Position numbers and translations under genes: made by a program. Shown one piece after another: positions 42,265 through 51,064 of a DNA stretch of 64,000 bases; within the stretch, counting starts at the first letter, position 1, and every line of letters begins with the position of its first letter. The DNA is from JBBROS01 sp965199595 (GTDB lineage Bacteria > Pseudomonadota > Alphaproteobacteria > Acetobacterales > Acetobacteraceae), in assembly GCA_965199595.1 (NCBI GenBank), contig OZ241182.1:3954608-4018607 (forward strand), in the 5' to 3' direction. The notes under the pieces are model-generated. The model did no database searches, was not told the DNA's origin, and saw only the letters and a program-made list of their open reading frames with translations.

Positions 42265-42488
42265 GGATGGTCCGTCCGATGGCAGATGATCTGGAGGGTC
42301 TCGAAGGATCGCCGGATGTCGCGGCTTCCAGCAGTGCCTACCGCGCGAGGCAGAGCTTCAATGAGTGTCCTTGACGTGCCGCGGTGTCGCCGCCGCTGCT
42401 GGAATACGCCGCCGGGTTATCATCAAGGAAACCGGCCATCACCTGAAAACGATGGCCAGCCGGTCATTCAGCCGGATGAGGTCATCCA
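42265..42488. other. Intergenic gap with a probable terminator
   Basis: No gene is seen in these 224 bases. Apart from the hairpin listed separately at its right end, I find no repeat or promoter-like element I can support. Confidence 0.5.
42434..42457 (-). terminator. Candidate terminator of the SDR gene
   Basis: GGCCATC (42434-42440) and GATGGCC (42451-42457) are exact reverse complements around a 10-base loop. On the minus strand the hairpin lies about 30 bases after the SDR stop and is followed by GGTTTCCTT, a weak U-rich tail. Confidence 0.4.
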
Positions 42489-43361
42489 CTACAGTGTCGG
42501 CCTGCCCCCGGTCACTGGAATGTAGGCGCCGCTGATGTAGCTCGACTCGTCGGACGCCAGCATCACGTAGGGCGCCACCAATTCGACCGGCTGGGCTGGG
42601 CGGGCCAGCGGCACCTGGCTGCCGAACTCCTTCACCTTCTCCTCCGGCATGGTGGAAGGGATCAGCGGCGTCCACACCGGGCCCGGTCCGACGCAGTTGG
42701 CGCGAAGCCCTTTCTCCGCGACCAACTGCGCCAGGCCTGCGGTGAAGTTCGCGATCGCGCCTTTCGTGGTGGCGTAGGCGAGCAGCTGGGGCGATGGCGT
42801 CTTTGCATTGACCGACGAGGTGGCGATGATGCTTCCGCCGGGCTGCATCACGCCCACTGCCGCCTTTGCGAGATAGAAGTAGGCATAGATGTTGGTCCGG
42901 AACGTTTTGTCCCACTCCTCGGCGCTGATCTCCTCGATCGACTCGTGCGACGCCTGGAAGGCTGCGTTGTTGACCAGGATGTCGATCTTGCCGAACTCTC
43001 TGACGGTGCGCGCCACCAGCTCCTGGCAGTGTGCCTCGCCAGACACGTCGCCCGGCACCAGGACGGCGCGGCGACCGGCCTTCTCGACCCAGGATGCCGC
43101 TTCCGTGGCGTCCGCGTGCTCGTCCAGGTAGGACAGCACGACGTCCGCACCTTCTCGCGCGAAGGCCAGCGCGACGGCGCGGCCGATGCCGCTGTCCGCC
43201 CCGGTGATCAGCGCCGCCTTGCCGGCCAGGCGGCCGCTTCCCTTGTAGGAGGTCTCGCCGTGATCCGGTTTCGGGTCCATCTCCCGGTTCTCCCCGGGCA
43301 TCGGGATCTTCGGCTGTGCGAAAGGCGGCTGCGGGTAGGCCGTGCGGGGGTCGAAGGACAT
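42489..43361 (-). CDS. SDR family oxidoreductase (YghA-like)
   Basis: A 290-residue classical/extended-N-terminus short-chain dehydrogenase. A proline-rich 45-residue lead (PYPQPPFAQPKIPMPG-type) precedes the Rossmann motif TGADSGIGRAVALAFAREGAD. Catalytic residues: NNAAF (N), S in IIATSSVNA, and YATTKG (Y-x-x-x-K). The C-terminus GGRPTL with YISGAYIPVTGG is typical. Members include E. coli YghA and general stress proteins; the substrate is unknown. No partner gene adjacent. Confidence 0.9.
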   Translation of the reverse strand: MSFDPRTAYPQPPFAQPKIPMPGENREMDPKPDHGETSYKGSGRLAGKAALITGADSGIGRAVALAFAREGADVVLSYLDEHADATEAASWVEKAGRRAVLVPGDVSGEAHCQELVARTVREFGKIDILVNNAAFQASHESIEEISAEEWDKTFRTNIYAYFYLAKAAVGVMQPGGSIIATSSVNAKTPSPQLLAYATTKGAIANFTAGLAQLVAEKGLRANCVGPGPVWTPLIPSTMPEEKVKEFGSQVPLARPAQPVELVAPYVMLASDESSYISGAYIPVTGGRPTL

Positions 43362-43619
43362 GGTGCGCTCCGTTGGCTTTGAACAGGATCAGGAGGTCTC
43401 GGCGCTTGCTTGCACTCTAACCTTTTGACCTGCAACCTGATGGCCGGGATTTCAGGGCAGCGTTCAATAGGTGGCGCCGAGACGACCCGGCTGAGCCGGT
43501 GCAGTGGCTGTTCCCGGGCTGATCAGCGACGGCTTGGCGGACGTGACCGGTGCGGGAGCGGCGCCCGATGATGGACCGACCCGTGTGGTGCTCACCACCC
43601 CGACCGAGGTTGCAGCAAG

Positions 43620-43865
43620 ATGGCTACTGCTTTCATGGTTCAATCTCCTGTGATCCAGAACGTTTCGTCATCCATGTCCGCCCGCCTCGGTCAACTCAAG
43701 CAAGGGTTGGCGAGTGCGGTTCAGGCTGTTGCAAGGCTTGGTGCGCGCGATCGGGAAGAGCCGGCCGCCATGCCTGGAGGATTATGCCGCTTTGCCCGCT
43801 CCCGCCGTTTGGTAGCAAACGGATCTGACCCGGAGGTCGCGCGGCCTGCGCTTGCATGCACCTGA
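43620..43865 (+). CDS. Possible small protein ending at a strong hairpin
   Basis: An 81-residue frame (MATAFMVQSPVIQNVSSSMSAR start) with GAGG about 13 bases before its ATG. The N-terminal half could be an amphipathic helix (LGQLKQGLASAVQAVARLG); the C-terminal half is arginine-rich. A perfect 12-base hairpin begins one base after its stop, which is the main reason to take it seriously. No family recognised; the remaining gap 43362-43619 holds nothing I can support. Confidence 0.35.
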   Translation: MATAFMVQSPVIQNVSSSMSARLGQLKQGLASAVQAVARLGARDREEPAAMPGGLCRFARSRRLVANGSDPEVARPALACT

Positions 43866-43900
43866 GTGCCCTATGCCCGGCGCACCGAGGCATAGGGCAC
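43866..43900. terminator. Perfect 12-base hairpin, probable transcript end
   Basis: GTGCCCTATGCC (43866-43877) and GGCATAGGGCAC (43889-43900) are exact reverse complements around an 11-base loop. It starts directly after the small frame ending at 43865 and lies 175 bases beyond the stop of the convergent Crp/Fnr gene. There is no T-run on either side, so it may act with Rho or as an RNA stabiliser. Confidence 0.5.
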
Positions 43901-44075
43901 GCCGCCGTGATCCGGTGATCAATCGGACAGGGCGGCCTGGACGCACCAGGTCTTGCGTGCCGGTGGATGCCAGAACGACACGGTGCGGAGTTTACCGCCG
44001 CCAGAAGTGTCAGCCGTTCGCTATCTTACGGTCGCCCGGCGCGACGGACACCCGTCAATATGCTCCAGCTTGGCT

Positions 44076-44795
44076 CTACCTGGTCAGCCAGGCGAACCGC
44101 TGTTGCACCGTGTAATAGCACTCACAGGCAACCGCCTCGAGGCCGGGACGATCCAGCACATGAACCTCGCCCCGCCGATGCTGGATCAGCCCGGCCTTCT
44201 GCAGGGTGCCCACGGCCAGGGTCACACTGGGGCGCTGCACCCCCAGCATGCAGGAGATGAACTGCTGGGTCATGATGAAGACGTCGTTGTCCACCCGGTC
44301 ATGCGTCATCAGGATCCAGCGCGCCAACCGCTGCTCGATCTGATGGTGGCCGTTGCAGACGGCGGTCTGCGACACCTGGAACAGGAAGGCGTCAACATAG
44401 CGCAACAATGGAACCATCATCGCCGGATGTTGCGCCATGGCTGCGCGGAACGCATGAGCCGTCATGCGGAGCGCCGATCCGTTCGCCTGGATGATCCCCT
44501 CGACCGCCGAGGTTGGTGCACCCAGCAACACCGGCAGGCCCGCCATTCCTTCCGGACCTACCAGGCCGACCTCGATCTCGTCGCCATTCTCCAGCATGGA
44601 GATCATCGAAACCGACCCGACCTCGACGAAGTGAACGTACTCGACGGGCTTGTTGGGCTTCAGGAGTACGGTCTTGGGGGTGAGTTCAACCCATTCGAAC
44701 TGCGGCCACAGGTGGTCAACCACTTCGCCGGGCATCGCGTGCAACAATTGGTTCTTGAACGTAGCGCGCGTTGGCGCCGTGAGGCTGTCGGACAT
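44076..44795 (-). CDS. Crp/Fnr family transcriptional regulator
   Basis: A 239-residue regulator with a cyclic-nucleotide-binding-like N-terminal domain (about 20-140; VEYVHFVEVGSVSMISMLENGDEIEVGLVGPEGMAG) and a winged helix-turn-helix (about 155-225; MTQQFISCMLGVQRPSVTLAVGTLQKAGLI). It lacks the N-terminal cysteine cluster of FNR, so it is not an oxygen-sensing Fe-S protein. Such proteins with I-V-G-L-V-G-x-E-G-M cores are common in alphaproteobacteria and rarely characterised. Targets unknown. Confidence 0.9.
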   Translation of the reverse strand: MSDSLTAPTRATFKNQLLHAMPGEVVDHLWPQFEWVELTPKTVLLKPNKPVEYVHFVEVGSVSMISMLENGDEIEVGLVGPEGMAGLPVLLGAPTSAVEGIIQANGSALRMTAHAFRAAMAQHPAMMVPLLRYVDAFLFQVSQTAVCNGHHQIEQRLARWILMTHDRVDNDVFIMTQQFISCMLGVQRPSVTLAVGTLQKAGLIQHRRGEVHVLDRPGLEAVACECYYTVQQRFAWLTR

Positions 44796-45103
44796 GCGGC
44801 TTCCCTGAAGCTGTCCGGGAGCGCGTGCTGCTCTCAGTCAACCAATGCAGAACTCGTGGCTAATAATCCGGACATCGCACCTGCCGCAGGCCATCTCGGC
44901 AAGGTTGCGGACAATCAATGGCCCAGCGGTGGCTTTCCACGGACCATGTCCATGGAACCTTGGCCACCTCCGCCCGCACGACAGAGGCATTTCGTCGCGC
45001 GGTCCAGCGCCCGCAAGACAGCGTGTGGTGCAGCGCAGACCGTTGGTGTCCCTGTCCCGCTTGCCGCTGCTGCAGGGTACTCGAGCCGTTGGTCACTCTC
45101 CAG
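44796..45103. other. Gap without a supported gene
   Basis: About 308 bases between the Crp/Fnr start and the end of the DUF3592 gene. Several frames are open in this GC-rich stretch, but none has a ribosome-binding site, recognisable domain or natural composition. It presumably contains the promoter of the Crp/Fnr gene. Confidence 0.4.
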
Positions 45104-46183
45104 TCACACGCCATCGACTTTCGGCGGCAACGGACGAAGCAGGACACGCACACCCCAGAGCCAGCCCATCATGCAGGCAGCGGCCAGGCCGCCGAACACG
45201 GCCGTGGACACCGGCTGCGGCCCGGGCCGCAGCACGGCCCGATACGGGTTGGCCGGGTCGTAGCGGACCGGCACGACTGCCCCGCGGGGGTAGCGTGCAA
45301 CCACGCCTTCGGCGTCGGCGCCCCAGCCAGCTCCGATGATCGTCCATTCCGGGGTGTCCGCCGTGAAGCACCGCCCATCGACCACGTAGGCGAACACAAT
45401 GCTGGCCACCTGCTCCGTCGAGTTCGAGGGGCCGTTGGAATGCCACAGCCGGAGCCGCGATTGCGTGACGGTGCCCGTGGCCACAGGCCAGTTCAGGCTC
45501 GCTACGGCGCCCCACGTCGTGCGGGCCAACGGAGGCACCCCGATGGCCAGCACCGGCAGGCCGACCACCATCAGCCCCGCAACGCCAAGCTTGCGCCTGG
45601 TCGCACGGCCCTGCGGCGCGGCGACCGGTGTGCGCGCGCGGCCGGGGCGTTCCGCAGCGGGCGGGACAGCCATGCCGGCAACCGCCTCGCCGCCGAACCA
45701 ATCCAGCCACTGCTCCCACCCGGCGCGGCGCGCGGCCCACAGCCCGGCAAGCCCGCCGCCAACCCCCGCCACCATCGCCAGTATGCCGGGAAGCCGGCTG
45801 GGTCGGTCCGGTGCCGGCCGATCCAGCGCCGTTCGCGGCACCACCGCGGCGCCCGGCTGGCCCCGCAGCACGACCACGTCCAGCACCGACGCGACCGGCA
45901 AGGCCTGATCGGCTCCATCCTGTCCGGGTACGCCACCGCTGGCCAGCGCGGCACGCGCTTCATGGCCCTCCTCGTCGAGGAAGCGGACCAGCAGCCCCGC
46001 CGGGTCGGACCGGACCACCAAAGCCCGGGCGACCAGGGTGCGGGCGGGATCGCGGTAGGCTGCGACCGGATCGGCCTGCACGCCCAGGGGGGCCAGCCCG
46101 AGCAAGGTGCCCAGGATGATCGCGCATACGGCGAGGACCATTGCCAGGGAGCGGACCTGAGCGGCTTGCATGGCGGCTGTCAT
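45104..46183 (-). CDS. DUF3592 domain membrane protein
   Basis: A 359-residue protein. A signal/anchor helix (about 10-32), an exposed region, a helix near 133-150, an Arg/Pro-rich linker (about 170-198), another helix, then the DUF3592 domain: WPVATGTVTQSRLRLW, FAYVVDGRCFTADTPEW and YPRGAVVPVRYDPANPYRAVLRPG, closed by a last helix. DUF3592 is an extracytoplasmic beta domain of unknown function. It diverges from a second two-helix protein that has related Y-D/V-D-P-x-x-P features, so the two may act together. Confidence 0.75.
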   Translation of the reverse strand: MTAAMQAAQVRSLAMVLAVCAIILGTLLGLAPLGVQADPVAAYRDPARTLVARALVVRSDPAGLLVRFLDEEGHEARAALASGGVPGQDGADQALPVASVLDVVVLRGQPGAAVVPRTALDRPAPDRPSRLPGILAMVAGVGGGLAGLWAARRAGWEQWLDWFGGEAVAGMAVPPAAERPGRARTPVAAPQGRATRRKLGVAGLMVVGLPVLAIGVPPLARTTWGAVASLNWPVATGTVTQSRLRLWHSNGPSNSTEQVASIVFAYVVDGRCFTADTPEWTIIGAGWGADAEGVVARYPRGAVVPVRYDPANPYRAVLRPGPQPVSTAVFGGLAAACMMGWLWGVRVLLRPLPPKVDGV

Positions 46184-46445
46184 TGATCCCCGTCGATCGA
46201 CCCGTGAACAACGAGAACCGCCCGGCCCGGCGGCCCGGCCAGGGATGCGGCATCGCTATGGCGCACCATCGGCAAGCGCGGGCCCTGCGTAAAGGGGACC
46301 GCGGCATAGGCTGCCCCCCGTTGCAGAAGGTTCGCCCCGTTCATAAGGTGACGGCAGGGCCGCACATTCGTGTCCCGGGCTGCCGCGGACGCTTCGCGTC
46401 ACCAAGGGCAGGCAGCCGCCAACCTGACCCCAGCCCGGACCAGCG

Positions 46446-47306
46446 ATGCCCGAAGCCGAGATCCTTGCAGCCTTTCCCCGCCGTCCCCTTGCTGTCCACG
46501 CGGGATGGCGCAGCACCCTGGGCAGCCTTGCCGCCGCCGCCGCCGTCCTGGCCTTCGTCGGCGGCGCGGCCTACTTCACCTGGTCCGACGGACGGGAACT
46601 GCTGCAGGAGGCCCGCATATGGGACACTGGCCGCCCCGTTCCCGCGCTGGGCTGGCGCTGGCGCTGCCGCACCCAACTGGTCCTGTCCCAGTGCGACGTG
46701 GACGTGTCGTACGAGGCCCGTCCTGGGCAGACGGTCACCCTGCCCGCGTCCGCCCTGGTCTTCATGGGCATGGACGAGAGCCCGCCGCCGTTGCAGGTGA
46801 AGGTTGACCCGGAGGACCCCGAGCGGTTCGCCGCGTCCATACTGGTCAACGAACGTCCGTCCCGCTGGCTGGCGCTCGGCCTGCTGTCCGGGGGCCTGTT
46901 GCTGCTCGCCGGAATCATCGGCAGCGGCGTCTGGGCCTTGCTGCGGCAGGGGCGGCTGTGGCGGGCGCTGGCACGCCAGCCCCGCCCCGTTGCTGCCGAG
47001 CTGCTCGGGACACGCCTGGTCAGCAATCCCGGCTGGGCACGCGAGTACAGCTTCCGCTACGCGCTGGACGGAACCACGCGCACTGGCCGCCAGCGCCTGC
47101 GCGTGCTGAAGGGGAGCCATGGCGTGCCGCCCGACCAGTGGCGCTACGAGGAGCCGATCCAGCTCGTCCCTGGCGGAACCCGGCTGCTCGCCCTTGCCGG
47201 GCCGCGTGGCGCGCTGCTGGTGCATGCCAGCTACACGCCGCTCGTGCTGACCGAGACAGAGAAGGCAGGGATTGCTGCGGCACAGGTCATCCGGCCGTCA
47301 CCCTGA
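46446..47306 (+). CDS. Two-helix membrane protein of unknown function
   Basis: A 286-residue protein with an N-terminal helix (about 22-42), a roughly 90-residue extracytoplasmic part (cysteine pair in WRCRTQLVLSQCDVDVSYE; VKVDPEDPERFAASILVNERPSRW), a second helix (about 140-165) and a C-terminal domain of about 120 residues. The V-D-P-x-x-P-E-R stretch before a helix recalls DUF3592 proteins such as the neighbour at 45104-46183, but I cannot claim the domain. Divergent from that neighbour across 262 bases. Confidence 0.6.
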   Translation: MPEAEILAAFPRRPLAVHAGWRSTLGSLAAAAAVLAFVGGAAYFTWSDGRELLQEARIWDTGRPVPALGWRWRCRTQLVLSQCDVDVSYEARPGQTVTLPASALVFMGMDESPPPLQVKVDPEDPERFAASILVNERPSRWLALGLLSGGLLLLAGIIGSGVWALLRQGRLWRALARQPRPVAAELLGTRLVSNPGWAREYSFRYALDGTTRTGRQRLRVLKGSHGVPPDQWRYEEPIQLVPGGTRLLALAGPRGALLVHASYTPLVLTETEKAGIAAAQVIRPSP

Positions 47307-47441
47307 ACGCGCCGCCTTCGCCCTGTTCCCATGGCCGGTTGCGGATTGTCGGCTATGGAGAGGGCGGACGCGAAGAGCGGACGTTTGCCGTGCTTCCCAC
47401 CATCCACGCCCGCCTTTCCGGCGCGCGGCTGCCCACAGAAC

Positions 47442-47777
47442 TCATCGGCATTCAACCGCCCCGGCGATCCGGTCGCCAGCAGTCATCCGGAAGGCGCACG
47501 TGCGGGCCGCGGCCGGCACTTCAACCTCCAGTTCCCGCGTGACCCGGTCATATCCACATACGAGATGGGCGCGGCGCCCGGCCTTCCCGATGCTGGCAAC
47601 GTCCCAGGCGACCCGCCGCCCCTGCTGGTCCGGGACGAGGCTGGCCAGCTCGGCCGGTGGCCCGTCGAACAGCATCACCTTCTGCAGGCGCCGGCCATCC
47701 TGTAGCGCCGGGCAGAGAACCACGGCCCATGCGGTGGCAGGGAGCAGGGCGAGGGCAGCGAAGACGAGGAGGCGCAT
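47442..47777 (-). CDS. Small exported protein, STY0301-like
   Basis: A 111-residue protein with a signal peptide (MRLLVFAALALLPATAWA) and a mature part of about 92 residues with three cysteines near CPAL, LVCGYD and RTCAF. The pattern of a short leader, L-F-D-G-P, and H-L-V-C-x-Y resembles the uncharacterised STY0301 family. Probably periplasmic. Confidence 0.55.
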   Translation of the reverse strand: MRLLVFAALALLPATAWAVVLCPALQDGRRLQKVMLFDGPPAELASLVPDQQGRRVAWDVASIGKAGRRAHLVCGYDRVTRELEVEVPAAARTCAFRMTAGDRIAGAVECR

Positions 47778-47840
47778 GCGGCCACCACATCACCCCGGCC
47801 TTGCCACGCACCACGGCACCGCTGGCCCACCGAAGCCATC

Positions 47841-49490
47841 TCACCCCCCATTGCGGGCAGCGACTGCCTCCTCGCGAGGATACTCCGGCTCCCAGCCGCC
47901 CCCGAGCGCCTTGTAGAGCTGAACCAGGTTGGTGCCGATCGTGGACGAGTTGGTCGCAAGCGATTGCTCAGCAGCCAGAAGGCTGCGCTCGGCAGTGAGC
48001 ACATTCAGGAAGTCCGTTAAGCCCGAGCGGTACTGGCTCCGGGCTATGTTCACCGCGCGGCGGTCCGCGTCTGCTTGGCGCTGCAGACCATCATGCCGAC
48101 GCTGCTCGGCATTATAGGCGATCAGCGCGTTATCCACGTCATGGAATGCCTGCAGAACGGCTTTTTGATAGGCGATCGCGGCTTCCTGTTGCGCTTGGCG
48201 GCGCAGGTCCAACGTCGCGCGAAGCGTGCCACCCTGAAATATGGGTAGGCTGATGCTGGGCCCGAGCGCGTATGTGCGCGACGCCCAGTTACCAAGATCC
48301 TTGAATTGCAGCGACTGCAGAGACAAGCTGCCTGCGAGAGTGATACGAGGAAAGAAGTCCGCCTCCGCCACGGCGATGTTGGCGACGGCGGTATGAAGCT
48401 GCGCCTCGGCCCGGCGCACATCCGGGCGTCGGCGCGTCAGCTCCGAAGGCAGGCCAAGCGGCACGCGCGGCGGGACTGGCGGTATCGGGCGCGCCTGCAC
48501 AAGTTCGGCTCTCAGTGCGCCCGGTGGCTCACCGAGCAGCAGCGCAAGTGCGTTCATACCCTGCTCTTCCTGCTGCTCGAGTTGCGGCAGCGACGCGGCG
48601 ACCTGCTCCGCCTGGGCGGTCGCGTTCTGAACATCGAGATCAGGGGCAAGGCCTACCCGTACTTGGCTCTGGGTGACCTGAAGGGAGTCCTGCGCGGTCC
48701 GCAGGTTGGCCCGCGTCACCCGGAGTTGCTCCTGTGTTCCGCGAAGCTGCAGATAGTCGCGCGCCACCTCCGATATGACCGAGACCAATGTATCGCGGCG
48801 GTCCTCGGCTGACGCTTCAAGCGTGGCGTCCGCGGCTTCGATGGAGCGGCGCACCCGGCCCCAGACGTCCAGCTCCCATGAGGCGTCGAAACCATACTGC
48901 CACAGGTCGAACGGGGCGCTGGCAGCACTGGAGCTGCTCCCACTGTTGCCGAGCGGAATACCGGACTGCCGTCCAGCGAGGCCGTTGGCGATGCTCCCGG
49001 GCGTGCCCGACACGGTGCTGCCGGTGGTGCCGCCGGCGAGCCCGCCGGTCGAGGCGCCCGTGCTTCCGGACTGGGATCCCGTGCTGCCGCCGACCAGGCC
49101 GATGACGCCGCGCGAACTTTGCTTCTCCCGCGTATAGGACCCGTTCCCATTCAACGTCGGAAATTGGCCCGCTGCCGTAACCCCTCGTTGCGCCCGGCTT
49201 TGTGCGAGCCGAAACCCGGCTGCGCGTACATCGAGGTTCTGCGTCGTGACCCGCCGAACCAGGCTGGTGAGAATGGGATCGTTGAACGATGCCCACCATT
49301 CCGCGTCGACCGGCGTGATTGTCGGCTCGCTCGGCACGGCAGGGCGCGGCGTTCCCGACTCGAACCAGGTGACCGGCGACCACGACTTCGGCACAGACCA
49401 GTCCGGACCCACGGCGCAGGCGGAGAGGGTCAGCACAGCGGTTCCGTGTACCGCAGCCCGGCACACGAACATTCGGGCGCGCCTCATCAT
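47841..49490 (-). CDS. RND/EmrAB-type outer membrane efflux lipoprotein (NodT/OprM family)
   Basis: A 549-residue TolC-like channel. The signal peptide ends in a lipobox (LTLSACAVGPDW), predicting lipidation. Two outer-membrane-efflux repeats follow, with landmarks LVRRVTTQNLDVRAAGFRLAQSRAQRGVTAAGQFPTLNGNGSY, LRGTQEQLRVTRANLRTAQDSLQ and SELTRRRPDVRRAEAQLHTAVANI. An unusual Gly/Ser/Thr-rich insert (about 120-170, GGSTGSQSGSTGASTGGLAG-like) interrupts the first half. It begins four bases inside the MFS pump gene, so the three efflux genes form one operon. Confidence 0.93.
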   Translation of the reverse strand: MMRRARMFVCRAAVHGTAVLTLSACAVGPDWSVPKSWSPVTWFESGTPRPAVPSEPTITPVDAEWWASFNDPILTSLVRRVTTQNLDVRAAGFRLAQSRAQRGVTAAGQFPTLNGNGSYTREKQSSRGVIGLVGGSTGSQSGSTGASTGGLAGGTTGSTVSGTPGSIANGLAGRQSGIPLGNSGSSSSAASAPFDLWQYGFDASWELDVWGRVRRSIEAADATLEASAEDRRDTLVSVISEVARDYLQLRGTQEQLRVTRANLRTAQDSLQVTQSQVRVGLAPDLDVQNATAQAEQVAASLPQLEQQEEQGMNALALLLGEPPGALRAELVQARPIPPVPPRVPLGLPSELTRRRPDVRRAEAQLHTAVANIAVAEADFFPRITLAGSLSLQSLQFKDLGNWASRTYALGPSISLPIFQGGTLRATLDLRRQAQQEAAIAYQKAVLQAFHDVDNALIAYNAEQRRHDGLQRQADADRRAVNIARSQYRSGLTDFLNVLTAERSLLAAEQSLATNSSTIGTNLVQLYKALGGGWEPEYPREEAVAARNGG

Positions 49491-51064
49491 GCTGCCTCTC
49501 CTTTGCCTTTGCCGCCCGAAAGCAGGAAGGCAAGCGGCACTGCGAGGAAGGCGAGGATGGCGCAGCCCAGGAAGACATCGGCATTCCCCAGGATGGCCGC
49601 CTGGGAGCGGAGCTGCTGGTAGACGAGCCCGCTTGCCGTCGAGCTGAGCTCAGCCTGCGCGACACCGAGCTGCACCAGCGACTCCGTGTAGCGGTTGAGC
49701 AGGTTGAGATATCCTTGGTCGAAGGGCGTCAGGTTGGAGCTGAGATGCGCCATGCGAACCTGGGTGCGTTCGGTGACCATGGCGGTGGAAAGCGAGATGC
49801 CGATCGAGCCTGCCACGTTGCGGAACATGACGAACAGCGCCGAGGCATCGCCGTTGTCCTCCTTGGGAATGGTCAGGAAAGCGGCCGCATTGATCGGGAC
49901 GAACAGTAACGCAATCCCCACGCTCTGCGCGATGCGGATCTCGGCCAGGGCCCTGAACGAGATCTGCGGCGACAGATGGTAAGAGTAGATCAGCCCGGAG
50001 CCGAGCACGGCAAAGCCGAATGCGACCATGAACCGGGTCTCCACTTTGGTGCTGAGCAGGCCAACCACCGGGATGATGAACGCGATCACTACCGCACCCG
50101 GCGACAGCACGAACCCAGCCCACTCCGCGGTGTAGCCAAGCTGCTGTTGCGCGAGCTGCGGCACGATCACGGCCGATGCATACAGGGTGCTGAACATGCA
50201 GAAGATCAGCAAGACGCCGACCGCAAAATTGCGGTCGCCGAGGACCGAGAGTTTGACGACCGGCCGACGGGCCGACAGCAACCAGCAAACCGCTCCGATC
50301 AGGCAGCAATAGGCCAGCACGGCAAACGTCACGATGAAGCTGGAGGAAAACCAGTCGTCGTCCTCACCGCGGTCCAGCATGACCTGCAGGCAGCCGAGGC
50401 CAAGTGCGATCAGGGCAATGCCAATGTAATCGAACCGCAGGCTTCGCTGGGCTTTCTGCCAAGGCGGATCCTCGACCACGGAGAGCACGCCGAAGATTGT
50501 CGCGATGCCGAAAGGCACGTTGACGAGGAAAACCCAATGCCAGGAGTAGTTGACGGTCAGCCAGCCTCCGAGCGTAGGACCCAGCGCCGGAGCGATGATG
50601 GTCGCGACCGCGGTGATGGACAGCGCGGCACCACGCTTCGCCGGCGGAAAGGTGTCCAGAATGATCGCCTGCTGGTTGGTTTGCAGCCCGCCACCGCACA
50701 AGCCCTGCATCGCGCGGAAAACAATCAGCTCCGGCAGGGAGGTCGCGATGCCGCAAAGAAAGGAGCAGATGGTGAAGCCTGCGATCGAAGCGATGAAATA
50801 CTTCTTGCGCCCGAACTTACGCGCGAGGAAGCCAGAGATCGCCAGCACGAAGGCATTGGCGACCAGATAGCTGGTCAGCGTCCAGGTCGCCTGGTCGTTG
50901 CTGGCCGCCATGCTGCCTGCGATGTAGGGCAGCGAAACGTTGACGATCGTCGTGTCGAGGATCTCCATGAACGCCGCCATGGTGACGACCAGCGCAATCA
51001 CCCAGGGATTGGACTTCGGGGTCCACCCGGCGTTACTGCTCTGCGAGCCGCCGGATCCGCTCAT
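49487..51064 (-). CDS. emrB: DHA2-family MFS drug efflux pump (EmrB-like)
   Basis: A 525-residue, 14-helix drug:H+ antiporter. Motif D1 is in helix 1 (MEILDTTIVNVSLPYIAGSM); motif A is GFLARKFGRKKYF; motif C, the antiporter signature, is APALGPTLGGWL. EmrB-type pumps expel hydrophobic drugs and weak acids through a TolC-like channel via an EmrA adaptor, both encoded on either side with four-base overlaps. Confidence 0.94.
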   Translation of the reverse strand: MSGSGGSQSSNAGWTPKSNPWVIALVVTMAAFMEILDTTIVNVSLPYIAGSMAASNDQATWTLTSYLVANAFVLAISGFLARKFGRKKYFIASIAGFTICSFLCGIATSLPELIVFRAMQGLCGGGLQTNQQAIILDTFPPAKRGAALSITAVATIIAPALGPTLGGWLTVNYSWHWVFLVNVPFGIATIFGVLSVVEDPPWQKAQRSLRFDYIGIALIALGLGCLQVMLDRGEDDDWFSSSFIVTFAVLAYCCLIGAVCWLLSARRPVVKLSVLGDRNFAVGVLLIFCMFSTLYASAVIVPQLAQQQLGYTAEWAGFVLSPGAVVIAFIIPVVGLLSTKVETRFMVAFGFAVLGSGLIYSYHLSPQISFRALAEIRIAQSVGIALLFVPINAAAFLTIPKEDNGDASALFVMFRNVAGSIGISLSTAMVTERTQVRMAHLSSNLTPFDQGYLNLLNRYTESLVQLGVAQAELSSTASGLVYQQLRSQAAILGNADVFLGCAILAFLAVPLAFLLSGGKGKGEAA

